Positions 20,259 through 31,919 of a stretch of 64,000 nt of DNA are shown here, piece after piece. A program made the position numbers and the translations under genes. The first letter of the stretch is position 1; each line of letters begins with the position of its first letter. Source of the DNA: Ascaphus truei (lineage: Eukaryota; Chordata; Amphibia; Anura; Ascaphidae); the NCBI GenBank assembly GCA_036426205.1, contig WSYH01001912.1, positions 1 to 64,000 of the forward strand, written 5' to 3'. Below the pieces are notes generated by a model, which did not search any database, had not been told where the DNA came from, and saw nothing but the letters and a program-made list of their open reading frames with translations.

Positions 20259-22780
20259 TGTAGCGAAAATAGGGTTAATCAGCGCATTAATAAAAGGCAG
20301 TATGCTCGGCTGGTTAACTCTACTTCGCATTGGGGATGAAGGGGTTAATTTTATATGCACAACACATGTATCATTTTTCCCTCTGTACCTTATTGTCCCC
20401 GTTTTGCAGGATTGCATGTGCCTGCAGTACTGAATTCCACTTAATACCTGCTTGCAGCTTTTTAGGCACAAGATGGCGCTACGAGAGCTGAGCCGCAAGT
20501 TAATTGGAGAAGCGTGGCGCGGTCTCTTTGTTCCGCTAAGTAAGATAGGTATCCATTACTGAGGCTTGAACTCGCAACCACGAGATCAATTTAATCAAAG
20601 GGTTGCGGTTCAGACTTTAGTGGGTACCGGTTACAAATGTATCCAGTCCCGGTTAGGAGCGTAACTTGAAAGGCGGCAGGTAATTGCCGTGGGAAATCGG
20701 CGCACCGCAATTGACGTGGGAAGCCCATAGCCCAGCATTGCCGGTTCAAAGAGAAGTGCCTAACTCGGGAACGGAATGGGCTAACACCCTGATTTTTGGT
20801 ATGCAGCCCCAACGTAACACCCCAAACACACCCATATTAAAAATATAAATGTGGGATAAGTGGAACACATATTTTTAATAAAGTGCCCCTCTGGCTGTAG
20901 TTTTAAATGTACAGGCAGGATACGATTTTTCTACCTGCCTTTGCAATGCACCCAGTGAACAAATGTTTTACACACATGAGCTGGGGGCATTTTCTTCTGC
21001 AAACTTCAGAGACCCCCTGTTGTGGCAGTGCCTATGGGTCTAGAGAAGTGTTGTGGATGAAAGACCCCAGAGCCGCAAGTGTGAATTAGCCGGGATGCTC
21101 GCTGAATGGCAGATCCTGTTAGTCATCTGGGCTAGTTCACACCTGAGTCCAACACCCAGTCTGGGAGACACCAGGCAACAGGGGAGTATCCATATGGTAA
21201 GCAGCCAAAGTGTCAGGTTGGCACAGCCGCTTTACCAACCGGAAATCCCTGTAGTGCCCACTCTGCAAACTGTGGGCAAGTTGGAGACTGGTGGGTTTGA
21301 GGCTCCCACGAAGGGGATTGGGCGGGTATGTTGTAGATATGCTATCAGACCCTATATACATGCCCTCCGAGCTATCCCCGTTGTCAATTCTTTTACAATG
21401 TGATCGAATTACCACCTCGCTTCTAATAGCGGATAAGAGCAGCACAATAACACAATAATATATCGGCGCCTGTAGGAAATACTTAAATCACCTAATGTGA
21501 TCACTGACCAATTGACAGTCCAGCCCTTATATTCCAGACATGGTCAAATTTAACTCATAAATCCAGTAAGATTCCCTTTTGCTAATACCATTCAGTGTAT
21601 CCCCACCTCGCCAAGGGTTTGGTGTGCCAGGCTATTGAAGTATATTCAGGTAACTGGCGGGGTGGGGATAAACTAAATGGTATTAGCAAAAGGGAATCTT
21701 ACTGGACTTGCTACCACGACGCATGCACAAACCACGTCATCCGACGGCGACATTCACAGCGGGTCTGTGAGTGTACAAGCAGGACACGTGGAAGTGGCAT
21801 CTGAGGTCTGAAGAGACTTGCGGAGTCCACCTCCTGTACTCCCCCATGGTGGTTTTCTGCAGCTGATGCTGCTGGATGCTGGTTATCTTCTGCATTGTTG
21901 TTAGTAGGATTCCCGTTTTAACCCCCTGGAGGAGTTCACCAGTAGCTTGTGTTTAATGTTAATATGTTTTAATGATTCTGTGTATTTTTATTAAATGTCA
22001 CCAGCATATTTTTAGCTATTCTGTGTTTTATGTTATTGTTTTGTGTATTTTTTTCTTTTTGGTTATTTAATCAGTGTTGCACTATGATATTCTCTTTTGC
22101 ATTTTCCCACATGTTATGAGACATCTATCAAGACTTCTGTGACCATGTCTGGAATGTAAGGGCTGGCCTGTCAATTAGTCAGTGATCACATTAGGTGATT
22201 TAAGTTTTTCCTACAGGTGCCGATATTATTGTATTATTGTGTTGTATTGGAAGTAACCTGCATCAATCACTTATATCAGGCGGCCTAGCTCTTTATTTAG
22301 GGTTTATTTTGTAAGCACATTCAATAATTATATTGATTAAGTTGAAGGCATTAGCGCTTTTTTCACTTATTTATTTTTTTCACTGGATTAGAGCAGCAGC
22401 AACAATCCCGGAACTCAATGGGTTAATTACATCGGAACCAAGGACCTAACTCTGCTTCCGGAATTCATAAGTGCTGGGGGTTGCAAAACGAACCCCAACG
22501 GACCAGAGCAAACTTTGCATTATTCACGGACATAAAGGACTGGCAACTTGCGCCCCTTGCAAAAGGACTGCATTTTAAAATACATTATTCCGGTGCCTTG
22601 TTGCGTCTCTTGACATTTTATCCCGTTCTCTCCCTAAGTAAGTGTTTGTTAAGTATATTCTAAGGTTGTCGTGTGTCTGTCTATCAAGGAAATAAATGTC
22701 AGTTTATTTTGCTCAACCTGTGTGCTCAATCGAGATCCCCAAAATATAAAAATTGTTGATAAGTTCCGTCCATCGTGACA
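20259..22780 (+). mobile_element. Solo LTR of a Gmr1-like element, interrupted
   Basis: Starts TGTAGCG and ends CGTGACA. CTCAC flanks it at 20254-20258 and 22781-22785, a 5-bp duplication. The first ~1.1 kb resembles the LTR that follows the RNase H at 58279 (shared 'gggttaa...gctggttaactct', 'ttattgtcccc gttttgcag' and later 'ttttaaatgtacaggcagg'). An AATAAA lies near 22691. A 940-bp foldback is inserted at 21445-22384, so the LTR alone is about 1.57 kb. Confidence 0.75.
21445..22384 (+). mobile_element. Foldback element with 14-bp target duplication
   Basis: GGATAAGAGCAGCA (21431-21444) and GGATTAGAGCAGCA (22385-22398) flank it (13 of 14). The arms are about 21445-21556 and 22145-22250. 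A second, inner hairpin pairs about 21566-21610 with 21665-21710. A ~130-bp tail follows the right arm. Same architecture as the other foldbacks; no clear hammerhead core here. Confidence 0.75.
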
Positions 22781-22785
22781 CTCAC

Positions 22786-23175
22786 CAGACTGTATTTGCC
22801 ATTAATACTATATTTTGCTATGTTTGTGTCAACATGCCCAGAAAGATTTAAAGGGGGGTTCTCTTTGTTCCCTTACCTTTGGGACAGGATGACTACCAAT
22901 TATTATTTTGTCAAAAACCAAATACTAGGAATGTTGCACCTATGTCTCTGATGTATTATAGAATAATAGATCTGTGTCTGCTATAAGAACAGCAGTACAG
23001 AAATTAGAAGACAGTTTACTCATCCCACAATCTTGGGTGCTTGGGCTGGAAGGCTAATTTGGATCCCTAGGAGCAAAATTTGTGCGATGTTTGATTATCT
23101 GGTTTTGTGCTATTGTTGTACTGTTCATTGTCATCTTTCGTGTTAAAGGAATCATTGCCAAAATGACTTTATAAA
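22786..23175 (+). pseudogene. Endogenous retrovirus env transmembrane-subunit remnant
   Basis: One frame contains ECCTYV, the cysteine pair typical of gamma-type retroviral transmembrane subunits. Further on comes a heptad-like segment and a hydrophobic membrane anchor (LIIWFCAIVVLFIVIF) followed by a basic residue. At least two stops interrupt it, and the solo LTR at 20259 lies immediately upstream. No gag or pol is nearby, so this is a decayed relic. Class assignment rests on the cysteine motif and the anchor only. Confidence 0.6.
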
Positions 23176-24180
23176 TTATCCCATCCATGCCCCTCCAAGA
23201 AGATGCTACAAATAAAGGAATGGAACTGGACTATGATGATGCAGAAATCTCTCTCGATGAGTTGCAATTAAAATGACAGGAATGCCAAGAAAAGAAAACA
23301 ATTGCGAACGGATATGGAGTGGGTGAGACTCCAAGGGATTGAGGTACCAGGCAAAGGGTTACATCAAGGAAATACCCTCTACAAGGGATGGATACCATGC
23401 TTTCCAAGAATAAAGTTTTACATTTCTCACTGAAGATTTTGAAAAGTATAAAAGAGACGACTATTGAAATAATAATGTTGGAATGGACATATTATTGAAA
23501 TGGACTGGGGGGTCTATGGAGAAGAAATTGTTAGCAGAGTTCGGAATCCATCTGGTCTTTTCTATGTCTTTTTCTTTGCAATATGTCAGTAAAGCTTGAA
23601 ATGGAAGCTTGGGTCTGAAAGAATGTTTGTCTCTTAGCAAATTTGTTGATGCTAGCCACAGCCCATTGCAAAACAACCTTGAGATAGTGTAGCTGGGATT
23701 AGAGATAGCAGTCACTTGTAACTTTTAAAGAGGTAGAAACAGATACAGAGGTTGGGCCTCACGGTCAATGTACCCCAGCAAGAAATGCATAAACACAGGA
23801 GACCCTGGATGCTGCGTATATAGGGGAAAGGTTACGAGCTTGCATAATGATTTTAGCTGACTCTCATATTCATTTTGTTTTTCTTACACATTTATGTTAT
23901 TAAATTGACTGTCTCATTTGCATTTTTGTTATTGTTATTATATTTTTGTTATTTCTATGACGTACAAACCACCCCATAAAGGGGGCGTGAGCGTAAGTAT
24001 TAAGGTGTAAATATATTGTGTATGCCGTATACCTGTCAGAGAGCTTTGTTTATAAGCTGTCTCCTGTATGCACCTGTACACCAATAAACTCACTTGTTAT
24101 TCTTTGACTTGAACGCTAACCTTGTATTTTTTATTCACGCTTTTACACCCAGCTGGGACACACAGCTCTTGATTCTTTCC
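23176..24180 (+). mobile_element. Downstream ERV region and probable 3' LTR
   Basis: No intact frame. Near 23960-24100 the sequence looks like a retroviral LTR: 'cataaagggggcgtgagcg', 'gtatacctgtcagagagc' and AATAAA in 'caccaataaactcac' about 24082. The right edge may be the ACA near 24160. The left edge is not visible, so the LTR call is tentative. Confidence 0.4.
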
Positions 24181-24285
24181 AAATTTCTCCACAAGATCAC
24201 TTTGAAGCTATTGCTACTACTGTAGTTAGGAAAATGCTTGGAGATTAATTATGAGAAAGGAATGACAAATGTAATCTGAGGAGGA

Positions 24286-24780
24286 AATGAAACACAAGAG
24301 CGCACCAAGGGTCAAGATTTAATAAAAACAACAATTTGATAATAACAAATAAAAACTTACATATAGGGATATATAAGTCCAGTAGAGCAGTGCAGGGGCA
24401 ACAGTCCCAGTGGTGTCCTGGGCGCAGGGGGATGGTGCTGAGGCTTACTAGTCAGTCCGGCGCGCTGGGGCTGCCTGGCTCGGCACCACGTTGTTCTTCC
24501 TTCCGGGTTGCGGCTTCTCGCAGGACCCGTGAATAGTAGCCCGCCTCAAACGCCGGTTTCCCAAAGAAACTCACTCCAGCAAGCCGAAATAGTCTCTAGT
24601 TTTTAGTGGGAGTGCTGGGGCTTGTTACACCAATGGGCTGATTACCAATAGCACTGTGTGGGCTTTGCAACGCGTTTCACACGGTATTGTGCTTCATCAG
24701 GTGTTATTTTGGACACCTACTTGGGGGCCTTTTATACAGTCATACTGGGATCCCAATAGGATAATTAGTTAGCCGATATA
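24286..24780. mobile_element. Half foldback with hammerhead-like core
   Basis: Begins with the terminal block AGCGCACCAAGGGTCAAGAT and continues 'aagtccagtagagcagtgcagggg', matching the arm of the 5269-16719 foldback. On the minus strand CTGATGA (24694-24700), stem II GCAC/GTGT and GAAAC (24674-24678) form a complete core-like unit. The second arm is missing; low-complexity DNA follows. Confidence 0.6.
24674..24700 (-). ncRNA. Hammerhead-like core, intact consensus strands
   Basis: CTGATGA, a four-pair stem II with loop AATACC, then GAAAC followed by GCGTTGC. Both conserved core strands are present. I cannot see a proper NUH cleavage site with a stem III, so self-cleavage is unproven. Confidence 0.5.
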
Positions 24781-24860
24781 GGTGACATGCATAGTAAATG
24801 CAAGATACCAGCTGAGTAGGGAAGGTGTAATTGATGCAAATGGTATGCATTATACCTTTG

Positions 24861-25118
24861 GGAGGGGGAGGGGAAGAGGAAAAAAGGAAGGGGAAGGGGG
24901 GGGGGAAAGGGGTAAGGGAAAGGAGGGTAGGAGGGTGGGAGGAGAAGGGAGGGGGAAAAGGATGGAATAAAGAAAAGAGGTGAAGTAAAAAGTAAAGGGG
25001 TAAAAAAGAGAGAGGGGGGAGGGAAGGGGAGGGGATAAAGAAAAGGGAGGGGTAACCGACTGGAGGAAAGGAAAAAAAAAACAAAAAAAAGGGGGGGGGG
25101 GGGGGGGGGGGGGGGGGG
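24861..25118. repeat. Purine tract ending in 28 G
   Basis: About 230 bp of almost pure G/A ('gggaggggaagaggaaaaaagg...'), then an unbroken run of 28 G at 25091-25118. It directly replaces the left half of a MITE. Could be real or a sequencing/assembly artefact. Confidence 0.85.
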
Positions 25119-25351
25119 ATATATACTGCATTACAATTCATGAATTTATGCCATCTGGTAGACACGCGAAGCATTGCAGCCTATTAAATCCTAATCATTA
25201 TCATTTAACAGATCAGCCGCCCGTCAGCCAGGCATGAACCCAGGCTGGGAAGGCAAACACAACGGGGCTTGTCAGAGGTGAGGAGCGGCGCATTCCAGGT
25301 ATCTGCCAGGTACATACTGGGTATTTGCTCGAATAAAGTGTGTCGGTGCAG
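25119..25351. mobile_element. Half MITE (copy C)
   Basis: Matches the right halves of 15796-16192 and 19739-20134 and ends 'gtcggtgcag' before TA 25352-25353. The left half is absent. Confidence 0.85.
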
Positions 25352-27180
25352 TATGGACTTTGACCATTCTAATCTTTCCCACCCAAGACCTCGGCAAGTA
25401 TCTGGACTAACCCACTCTCTCATACCCAGACCTGACTACGTTGACATTCCACCTGGCAGGCACGCTTCCGCTGCTGTGGGTGCATTGTTCAATACTTGCC
25501 CATCTCAGTACTGGGGTCCTGTCTTGCTCGTGGGCAGCACAAGCGTAACAGTGATGTCCTCTACCTAGTCCAGCAGGAGGTGGCACCAGGGCAGGAACAA
25601 TCTTCTTTCCCTTCGCACAGGGACTCTTCTCTCTGTGGGAGACATCTGGTGGGGCCAGGTCCACACACACCGCTTCAGGACCCAGCGGTGGTGTGACCAG
25701 CTCCGCGAGCACCATATTGGTGACATCACTCCCGGCCGCCATTCCCGCGAGACTTCAAGTGCAACCACTGCCCGGCGCCATTGATGACGTCACTTCCGGT
25801 GAGACCGGAAGCTCGTCACCAGGCTGCACACTGGACAAGGCTGCAACCAGTGCCACCAGCGAGTAGGCCGCAACCAGCTCTGCAGCAACAGAAGAACAGG
25901 ACGGCTCACCCACGGCAAGATAGGGGACATCCAGCATTGTCTCCGCAGGCGGTTGACGGACTCCTCTGACGTCATCTGGAGCTGTGGATCAATCTGAAGG
26001 CTCCTGAACTTCCGCATCAACTGGAACTGGTACTTATGGACCAGAACTCATCTGGGCTGCACAAGTAAGGGCTGGTCTTCCTTCCACAGGTCCCGCAGCA
26101 TATAATTCTTCCTCTAAGGGGGACACCTTCGCCAGGACACAATGACAGGGCGAGCCAATCGCCCGGGCAACCCGACTTAAGATGCCACCATGCTCCGTGG
26201 TCACTTTAGGGCCCACACCCGACACCCCTGGGGCAGTCCACTTACCCCTCTCATTGGTCGGTACTGGTCCCAGGCCTGGGACCGACGATACCATCATCAT
26301 AGGGCGTGAAAGCCGCGATAGGTCACGCAGACCCACAGCATACTCTGCCGCTGAAATAGTGCAGACACCATAAGGTGGCACTGGACCACCGAAGCCTCCG
26401 GCAGTGCTCAAAAGGGCACACGTGCCCACAGCATCCGCTGTAGAGATAAACTGGAATAAGACCGTATCAGTTGGGGTAACGGCTCGCGCTGGTGATAGAC
26501 ACGTCTCTGCAGGCACTGGGCTAGCTGGCCGCAGAAAATAAGTGCCTTAGTGTTGGCACTGCTCTTCTAGGCCAAAGGGCCCTCCAGACAGGTGACAATG
26601 AGCACATATGCAGCGTAGGTGGTAGCTTCCTCCCACTCTTGCCACAAGGCAGCCGCAAGGGAGAGAGTAATTGGTTGCTTCTAATTCAGCATTATTAGTA
26701 GAGAGAGCCATTTTAGTACAGTGAACCCTCACTTGTATGCAGTAGCTCTTCTCTCTTGCTCTTGTCTTAGTGAAATGGCTCTGGGTTCTGCAAACCACTC
26801 CCATCCCTTACAACAGCCTCTATTAGCTGCTCCACAACAGCTCCTCCCCTGGGTGAATCTCAGGGGTTGGGCTACGATCCCTAGCTGGGCTTGGCTTTGT
26901 CCTAGGCGAATCAGCTCACTGGGTTGTACCTTCACTTGGCGCCGAAAGCTTGCAACTCGCTCTTGCAATTTTCTGCACCTTTTTCACTGCAGCCCACGCG
27001 GTCCCGTTTTGCTTGGCGGAAGCGCCATCTTGGACTGTAGTACCCACATGTGCATCCACCCATCTGGTAGATGCCATCTTTAGAATCTGGAACAAGTACT
27101 AACCCCAGGCTAGTGCTCTGCCCCTGGAACATGTACCAACCCCAGGCCAATAGACTGCCCCACAAATGTACACGGACTGA
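25352..27180. other. GC-rich unassigned sequence
   Basis: A minus-strand frame of 160 codons (26034-26516) and several shorter ones are open, but composition and lack of any recognisable motif argue against a gene. The long CpG-containing, low-stop character resembles LTR or untranslated parts of frog retroelements, though I find no paired ends or duplication. Confidence 0.35.
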
Positions 27181-27850
27181 TTAAGAAGGGTATCCACATT
27201 CCCTGGTGTAGCCTCAGAGTACACCCCCACTATGGGACTATGTGCGCTGGTGAAGGGTATCCTCTTAATACTCAAAAATACTCTTTGATAAAGCGCCCTG
27301 TGCGTGAAACATGTCAGAGTGCTATTAGGATGTCTGTCCTTATGCCTTTTTAGCTAATAAATTCTTGAAAGAACTTTTGTGTCCTGTTCTCCATTGGTGT
27401 GGCTGTGCTTTGGCTCCTACGTGGATGTACTCTCTTGCTGATTACCTGCCTGGATGCATGGCAGTCTGGATACGCTGTGCAGAGGCTTTTCCTGCCTTAT
27501 TGTTCACGCCCATCTCCAGCTGCTTTGGTGCACGGCAACCTACCTCTTGGAGGATTTCGGCGACTCCTGAGCTGAGGAGGACGCGCATATGGACGGCGAC
27601 AACATCACGCAGGGTGCCATGGAGTCAGCGTGATGGCCTGACCAACACCAGGTGAATACTACCACAAGTGACGCCGCGCTTACCTACCTCCAGAATCTTC
27701 GCAGGGGAACCGCCACCAAATGGGAAGGATCGGGGCTCCGGGTTGATTGGGTCTTACCAGTCTGAAGTTGCGTGAGTAAAGCAACCATTGCCTGCTGTAT
27801 ACGAGCGGTTATTGAATGTAACCCTTTATTGCCATTTTGCTTCACACATT
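27181..27850. mobile_element. Repeat with hammerhead-like core
   Basis: 'tagcctcagagtacacccccactatgggac...' is repeated at about 35357-35415. TTGATAA (27285-27291), GCGC/GCGT stem and GAAAC (27306-27310) form a degenerate core. The downstream 'tacgtggatgtactctc...' shows no coding motif. Confidence 0.45.
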
Positions 27851-28203
27851 GAAAAAAGCTCTTGAAAAAAAGCAGAAAAAAGAAAAGACGGCGACTATAG
27901 CGCTAACGTGTCTAAAACTAATCAGTGATAAAATAAATAGTGACAATATTACACCCTTTACATAAAGGTTAGGCTGCCTGATAACTACTGCCTAGTACAG
28001 ACAGAAACAGATTGTGAACAAAAATAAACTGGCACCAAATAAAGTCCAAAAAGGCAAGTCTTGTAATCCTCAGTAAAACTGCACGGATGCTTTCAAGCCA
28101 TGGAACGAGAAAAAAGACAAACAAGACAAATCATAGCGTAACACTGCCGGATAATGACAGTCTATGCTATAACACAGAACATTAAACATTAAATAAACTC
28201 TTT
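27851..28203. other. No recognised feature
   Basis: AT-rich, no coding frame, no repeat that I can bound. Confidence 0.4.
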
Positions 28204-28440
28204 GGGGCCTATGCAGAGAACTGCGAGAATGGCCATTCGCCAGACTTAAAACTCTCCATGTTTTTGGCGGATTCCCCTCGCAGTATGCAGGAAGTTGTGC
28301 ATATCTGTGAGAGGAATCCGGCAGAGAGATGGCGAGCCCTGGCGAGAATGGCTCCGCTGGCGAGATCTGTCAGCAGAGAGCAAGATCCGCCTCTCTCTGC
28401 ACAAATCTCGGCGGCAAAAAAAAAATGTGTACATATCAAT
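28204..28440. mobile_element. Terminal part of a 'GGGGCCTATGCAGAG' repeat
   Basis: The start GGGGCCTATGCAGAGAACTG is matched, inverted, at about 34250-34273. GGCGAGA boxes recur inside both. They appear to be two members of one family; I do not treat them as one 6-kb element because the ALOX exon lies between them. Confidence 0.45.
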
Positions 28441-28454
28441 AGGATTGCTATTGT

Positions 28455-28700
28455 AGATGTTCAGGGGGTCTCTGGGGATGAACCGCGTTGGTTTTATGTC
28501 CGGGGACCCCCTGCTTCCCGAGATACAGGCCCCGTTATGAGGTGCCGGTATCTCCTATGCATTGAGATAGCCCGATCACGTGACGCGGGACATTTCCAAT
28601 CATAGGAGATACTGGCACCTCATAAAGGGGCCTGTGTCTTGGGAAGCAGGGGGTCCCCGGACATAAAACCAACACGGTTCATGTCCAGAGACACTCTGCA
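28455..28700. repeat. Near-perfect palindrome, ~100-bp arms
   Basis: 'tttatgtccggggaccccctgcttccc' (from about 28492) and its complement (to about 28672) enclose a 60-bp centre containing CACGTGACGCGGG. Palindromic MITE or cruciform-prone insert; no coding content. Confidence 0.7.
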
Positions 28701-29223
28701 CATGTACACTAATAATAAAAATACAGTAATGCTGCTTCATCACCTTACCGGCTATCCGTTATGGCAATGAAGGGGTTAAGTCACAGTAGCATATTTATTG
28801 GGGACAATGGCCCCCAATAAACATTGCAATACACAGCACAATCAGGCTCTGTGCCCCCAACAACACCTAACCCCCCCTTTTATACATAACCCATAGTAAT
28901 TTTTTTAGGCACAGGAATGGTACTATAGGCTGGTGGTGGCCCTCGGGTGTTGCCTGCAGTATCAAGTCTGTGCCCAAAAAAATTATTACAAGACACATAA
29001 ATACTTTAACATAAATACACCCCACCCTCCTACCCACCCCTGTGTGGCATAACCACCATCACCCCCAACACACCGGGAGGCCTACCGTCCGTCCCTTGGG
29101 GACAATACCCTCTACCCCCAATACCCACATTCAAAACAATACACACACCCGAAAGAAGCATAACAATTATTAAAAAACTATACATAACCCACCCACACCA
29201 TATAGCAAATATATTGTGGTGTT
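28701..29223. other. Non-coding sequence
   Basis: Contains the recurring 'atggcaatgaaggggttaa' block (about 28760) and A/C-rich simple stretches. No gene seen. Confidence 0.4.
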
Positions 29224-30050
29224 ACTTAACCCCTTAGTAACAATAACGGTTAATAAGCGCTAAAGTAATTAATGGGTTAAGCCATCCTTTACCCATTCAT
29301 TTGTAGAGTGGCTTCATCATTCTCTTTATATATGTAAAATATAGGTATGATTAAGCAATCTACAAAGAAATGGGAAAGGATATGCATGTAGCAATGTAAA
29401 ACAAAGGATCTGCAATTGACAACATCACTGCCAAATTAAAAACAAATCCAAATGAAAATTAAAAAAATATCATCAGAGAATACAGCAAGAACCTATCCAA
29501 AGCAGTAAAGAGTAAAGTGCTATAAAACTTACAATTAAATAATGTGTACATGAAGCAAATAATATTTCCATCATGTACACAATTGCAATCNNNNACTTAA
29601 CCCCTTAATAACAATAACGGTTATGAGCGCTAAAGTAATTATTTGGGTTAAGCCAACCCTTTACCCATTCATTTGTAGAGTGGGCTTCATCATTCTCTTT
29701 TCTATATATATATATATATATATATCTATATATATTTATATATCTATTATATATATTATTATATCATTATGTTACATATATCTGTAAAAATATATGTAAA
29801 ATATAGGTATGATTAGCATCTACAAAGAAATGGGAAAGGATATGCATGTAGCATGTAAAACAATCCGATCTGCAATTGACAACATAATTACTGCCAAATT
29901 AAAAACAAATCCCAATGAAAATAAAAACACATATATCAAGAATACAGCAAGCACTATCCAAAGCATTAAAGAGCACATGCTATAAAACTTACAATTGAAC
30001 AAGTGTACATTGAAGCAAATAATATTCCATCATTGTACACAATTGCAATC
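29224..30050. repeat. Duplicated block on both sides of a 4-N gap
   Basis: 29224-29590 and 29595-30050 are the same sequence with scattered one-base indels; the second also has a (TA)n expansion at about 29704-29780. Four N at 29591-29594 separate them. This pattern points to two unmerged copies of one locus (assembly error) rather than a biological tandem duplication. Confidence 0.8.
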
Positions 30051-30477
30051 AATGGTCCCAAACAAATACCGATTGAAAGTACCATTTCTATATAACAAAG
30101 CAAGTAACAATAATACATTACCAACACACAATTATGCCATCAGAAATACATTACAGACAAATCTAAACAAAAACACTATTCAAGATTGCTATGCAAACCC
30201 ACAAACCATTGCAAAAACAAATTTATTTCTCACTAACTAATCGTACACAATCTAAATGCACCAAATAAGCCACATTAAAACCATTAAGGCAGGGTCCCAA
30301 CATAATCCCGGAAAAGATAAAAAATACAAAAAATGGTTTATTATCCACAAGTACAGATGTGATCCATACATGTTATTGGGTGTGCACAGGGTGAAGTCAG
30401 GTACTTAATAAATGCATGGGAACAATGCACTGATCTTCAGCCAGCACTTAGAAGGTTAACCCAAGAAGTAAGAATAG
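30051..30477. other. No recognised feature
   Basis: A-rich sequence without coding frames or clear repeat structure. Confidence 0.4.
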
Positions 30478-31003
30478 TTGGCAACAGGAAGTAGAGCTGA
30501 GACAGCTGACACCAGCTTGATAAGGGAGACTAATGCTTGTAGAAGGTGGCGACTCCGACTACAGAGCTGTCCTGTGCAAGCGCATCCAGATGGATTTCCT
30601 AGCCTCTCTCTATGGACAGAGAATCCCACACAAAGACACGTAAGAACTTTGATATTGTTCGATCACTATTGTGGCGTATGTTTAGGGGTTGGGAACTTGA
30701 AAAGACCAGCCGAAAGATAGGGTTGGAGTGTTTAGCAACTTCCCTATGTGGAGTAGGTATTCGTTTATAAGTGTGTTGTTTTCTTAAACGGACAGTGTGC
30801 CCAAATGTTTAGTTGTGCTGTGAAGAAATAAAACATTCAAACATTTGCTTTAACCTGAAACGGACATGGGCCATATGTTGACCTCACCTACAGGAGTCCT
30901 GCCAACTGGGTCCAAGAGCTAACTCCCCTGGGACCCTTATACACACAGCAGGGGTTAACCACATCGTTTGACCTTATTATAGAGCCGGTTACCCCCTCCT
31001 GTC
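30478..31003 (+). mobile_element. LTR-like fragment
   Basis: The end 'ccaagagctaactcccctggg...gagccggttaccccctcctgtcaca' recurs at about 46786-46885 ('aagagctaacttctc...gcctggttactccctcccgtcaca'). AATAAA at about 30825 precedes it. It looks like the 3' part of an LTR; the left edge is not defined. Confidence 0.4.
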
Positions 31004-31686
31004 ACAATTATTGTGCAACATAAGGATGCTGAATCAACAGCAGCAAGAAGGTCTTAACAGCAAACTTCCATGTAAAACTCAACCCTGACATCCGGGGTCC
31101 ATCTAATGGAAGCCAGAAAAGCAGAATGGAAGAGTCAAGAAAAAGGCAACTACAATGGCATGGATTTAATTGATATATTTTAGCCTGATTGTAGAGCCCG
31201 GTTGTGAAGGGTAGAGAGGAGAGCGCTATCAGAGATACTTTATAAACATGCTGAGGTTTAGTAGAGCATAAGAGAAGACATCCTTCTTCACTGCAGAAGG
31301 AGGGATTATATAACCATGACACATTCAGAGCAGAGGTTTGGTCATAAAAACAAAACAAAAAAAACCAGAAGGTTTGGGGGGGGTGTTTGCTGGCCCACTG
31401 GGCCCTGCACACGGGTGGGCCTTTCCTGGATTCCGTGAAACAAACAGACAGCAACACAATGAACATAATGGTGTTTTCTTGTCTGAGCGGAAATGTGTGG
31501 GCCCCGTGGTGTTTTTCGGTCATTAGCTTCTACAGTCCTCTGTAGTGAATGGCTATTGGGTGATTTTTACATCATTCATAAAATTAAATTAGTGAATCCT
31601 TTATTTATTTCTTATTCAATGTGAATGGATACTGTTCCAATCCATTGATAATACGATAGGATACATAATGATTGTTGACTCTTTAC
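31004..31686. other. Probable intron sequence downstream of the ALOX exon
   Basis: No further exon is recognised. A 171-codon minus-strand frame at 31008-31523 has no family resemblance and unspecific composition. Confidence 0.4.
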
Positions 31687-31829
31687 CTGAATGGCTATCG
31701 GGATAATGCGGTCGTGTTGGGATTTCCACAGAGACACAGAGGGGCAGCCATGTATTGCTTCTCTCCATTGATAGTATTCGCCGGGATTCCCTCCAGAAGC
31801 TTGTAATCTGCCAGGAAGATGTTTCCATT
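31687..31829 (-). CDS. Arachidonate lipoxygenase exon (ALOXE3/ALOX12B-like), one-base break
   Basis: On the minus strand 'tctctgttacag|AATGG' is a good acceptor and 'ATTCAG|GTAAAG' a good donor. The 143-bp exon reads [18 protein letters not shown], then [11 protein letters not shown]. After a one-base shift it reads [14 protein letters not shown]. This matches the conserved lipoxygenase segment G-(N)-I-F-x-A-D-Y-x-L-L-(D/E)-G-I ... A-A-P-(L/I)-C-L-L ... I-P-I-A-I-Q before the catalytic domain's iron-binding part. The corresponding exon in vertebrate ALOX genes is 144 bp as I recall, so one base is missing, in a 'CTCCTG'-type context. The neighbourhood shows assembly noise, so a sequencing error is as likely as a pseudogene. 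No other exon was found within the window. Confidence 0.8.
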
Positions 31830-31919
31830 CTGTAACAGAGAAGCAGAGAGACTATGAGCAGGACCGGTCTGCAGACAAGCCATGTGTACAACACAGAGAG
31901 GTCCATCAATAACGGCCAG

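Noticed and set aside
25407..26516. Host gene in the GC-rich block with a 160-codon minus frame
   Set aside because: No domain motif, splice structure or codon pattern supports it, and overlapping frames are open on the other strand.
31008..31523. 171-codon minus-strand frame downstream of the ALOX exon
   Set aside because: It does not resemble the next lipoxygenase exons and has no recognisable motif.
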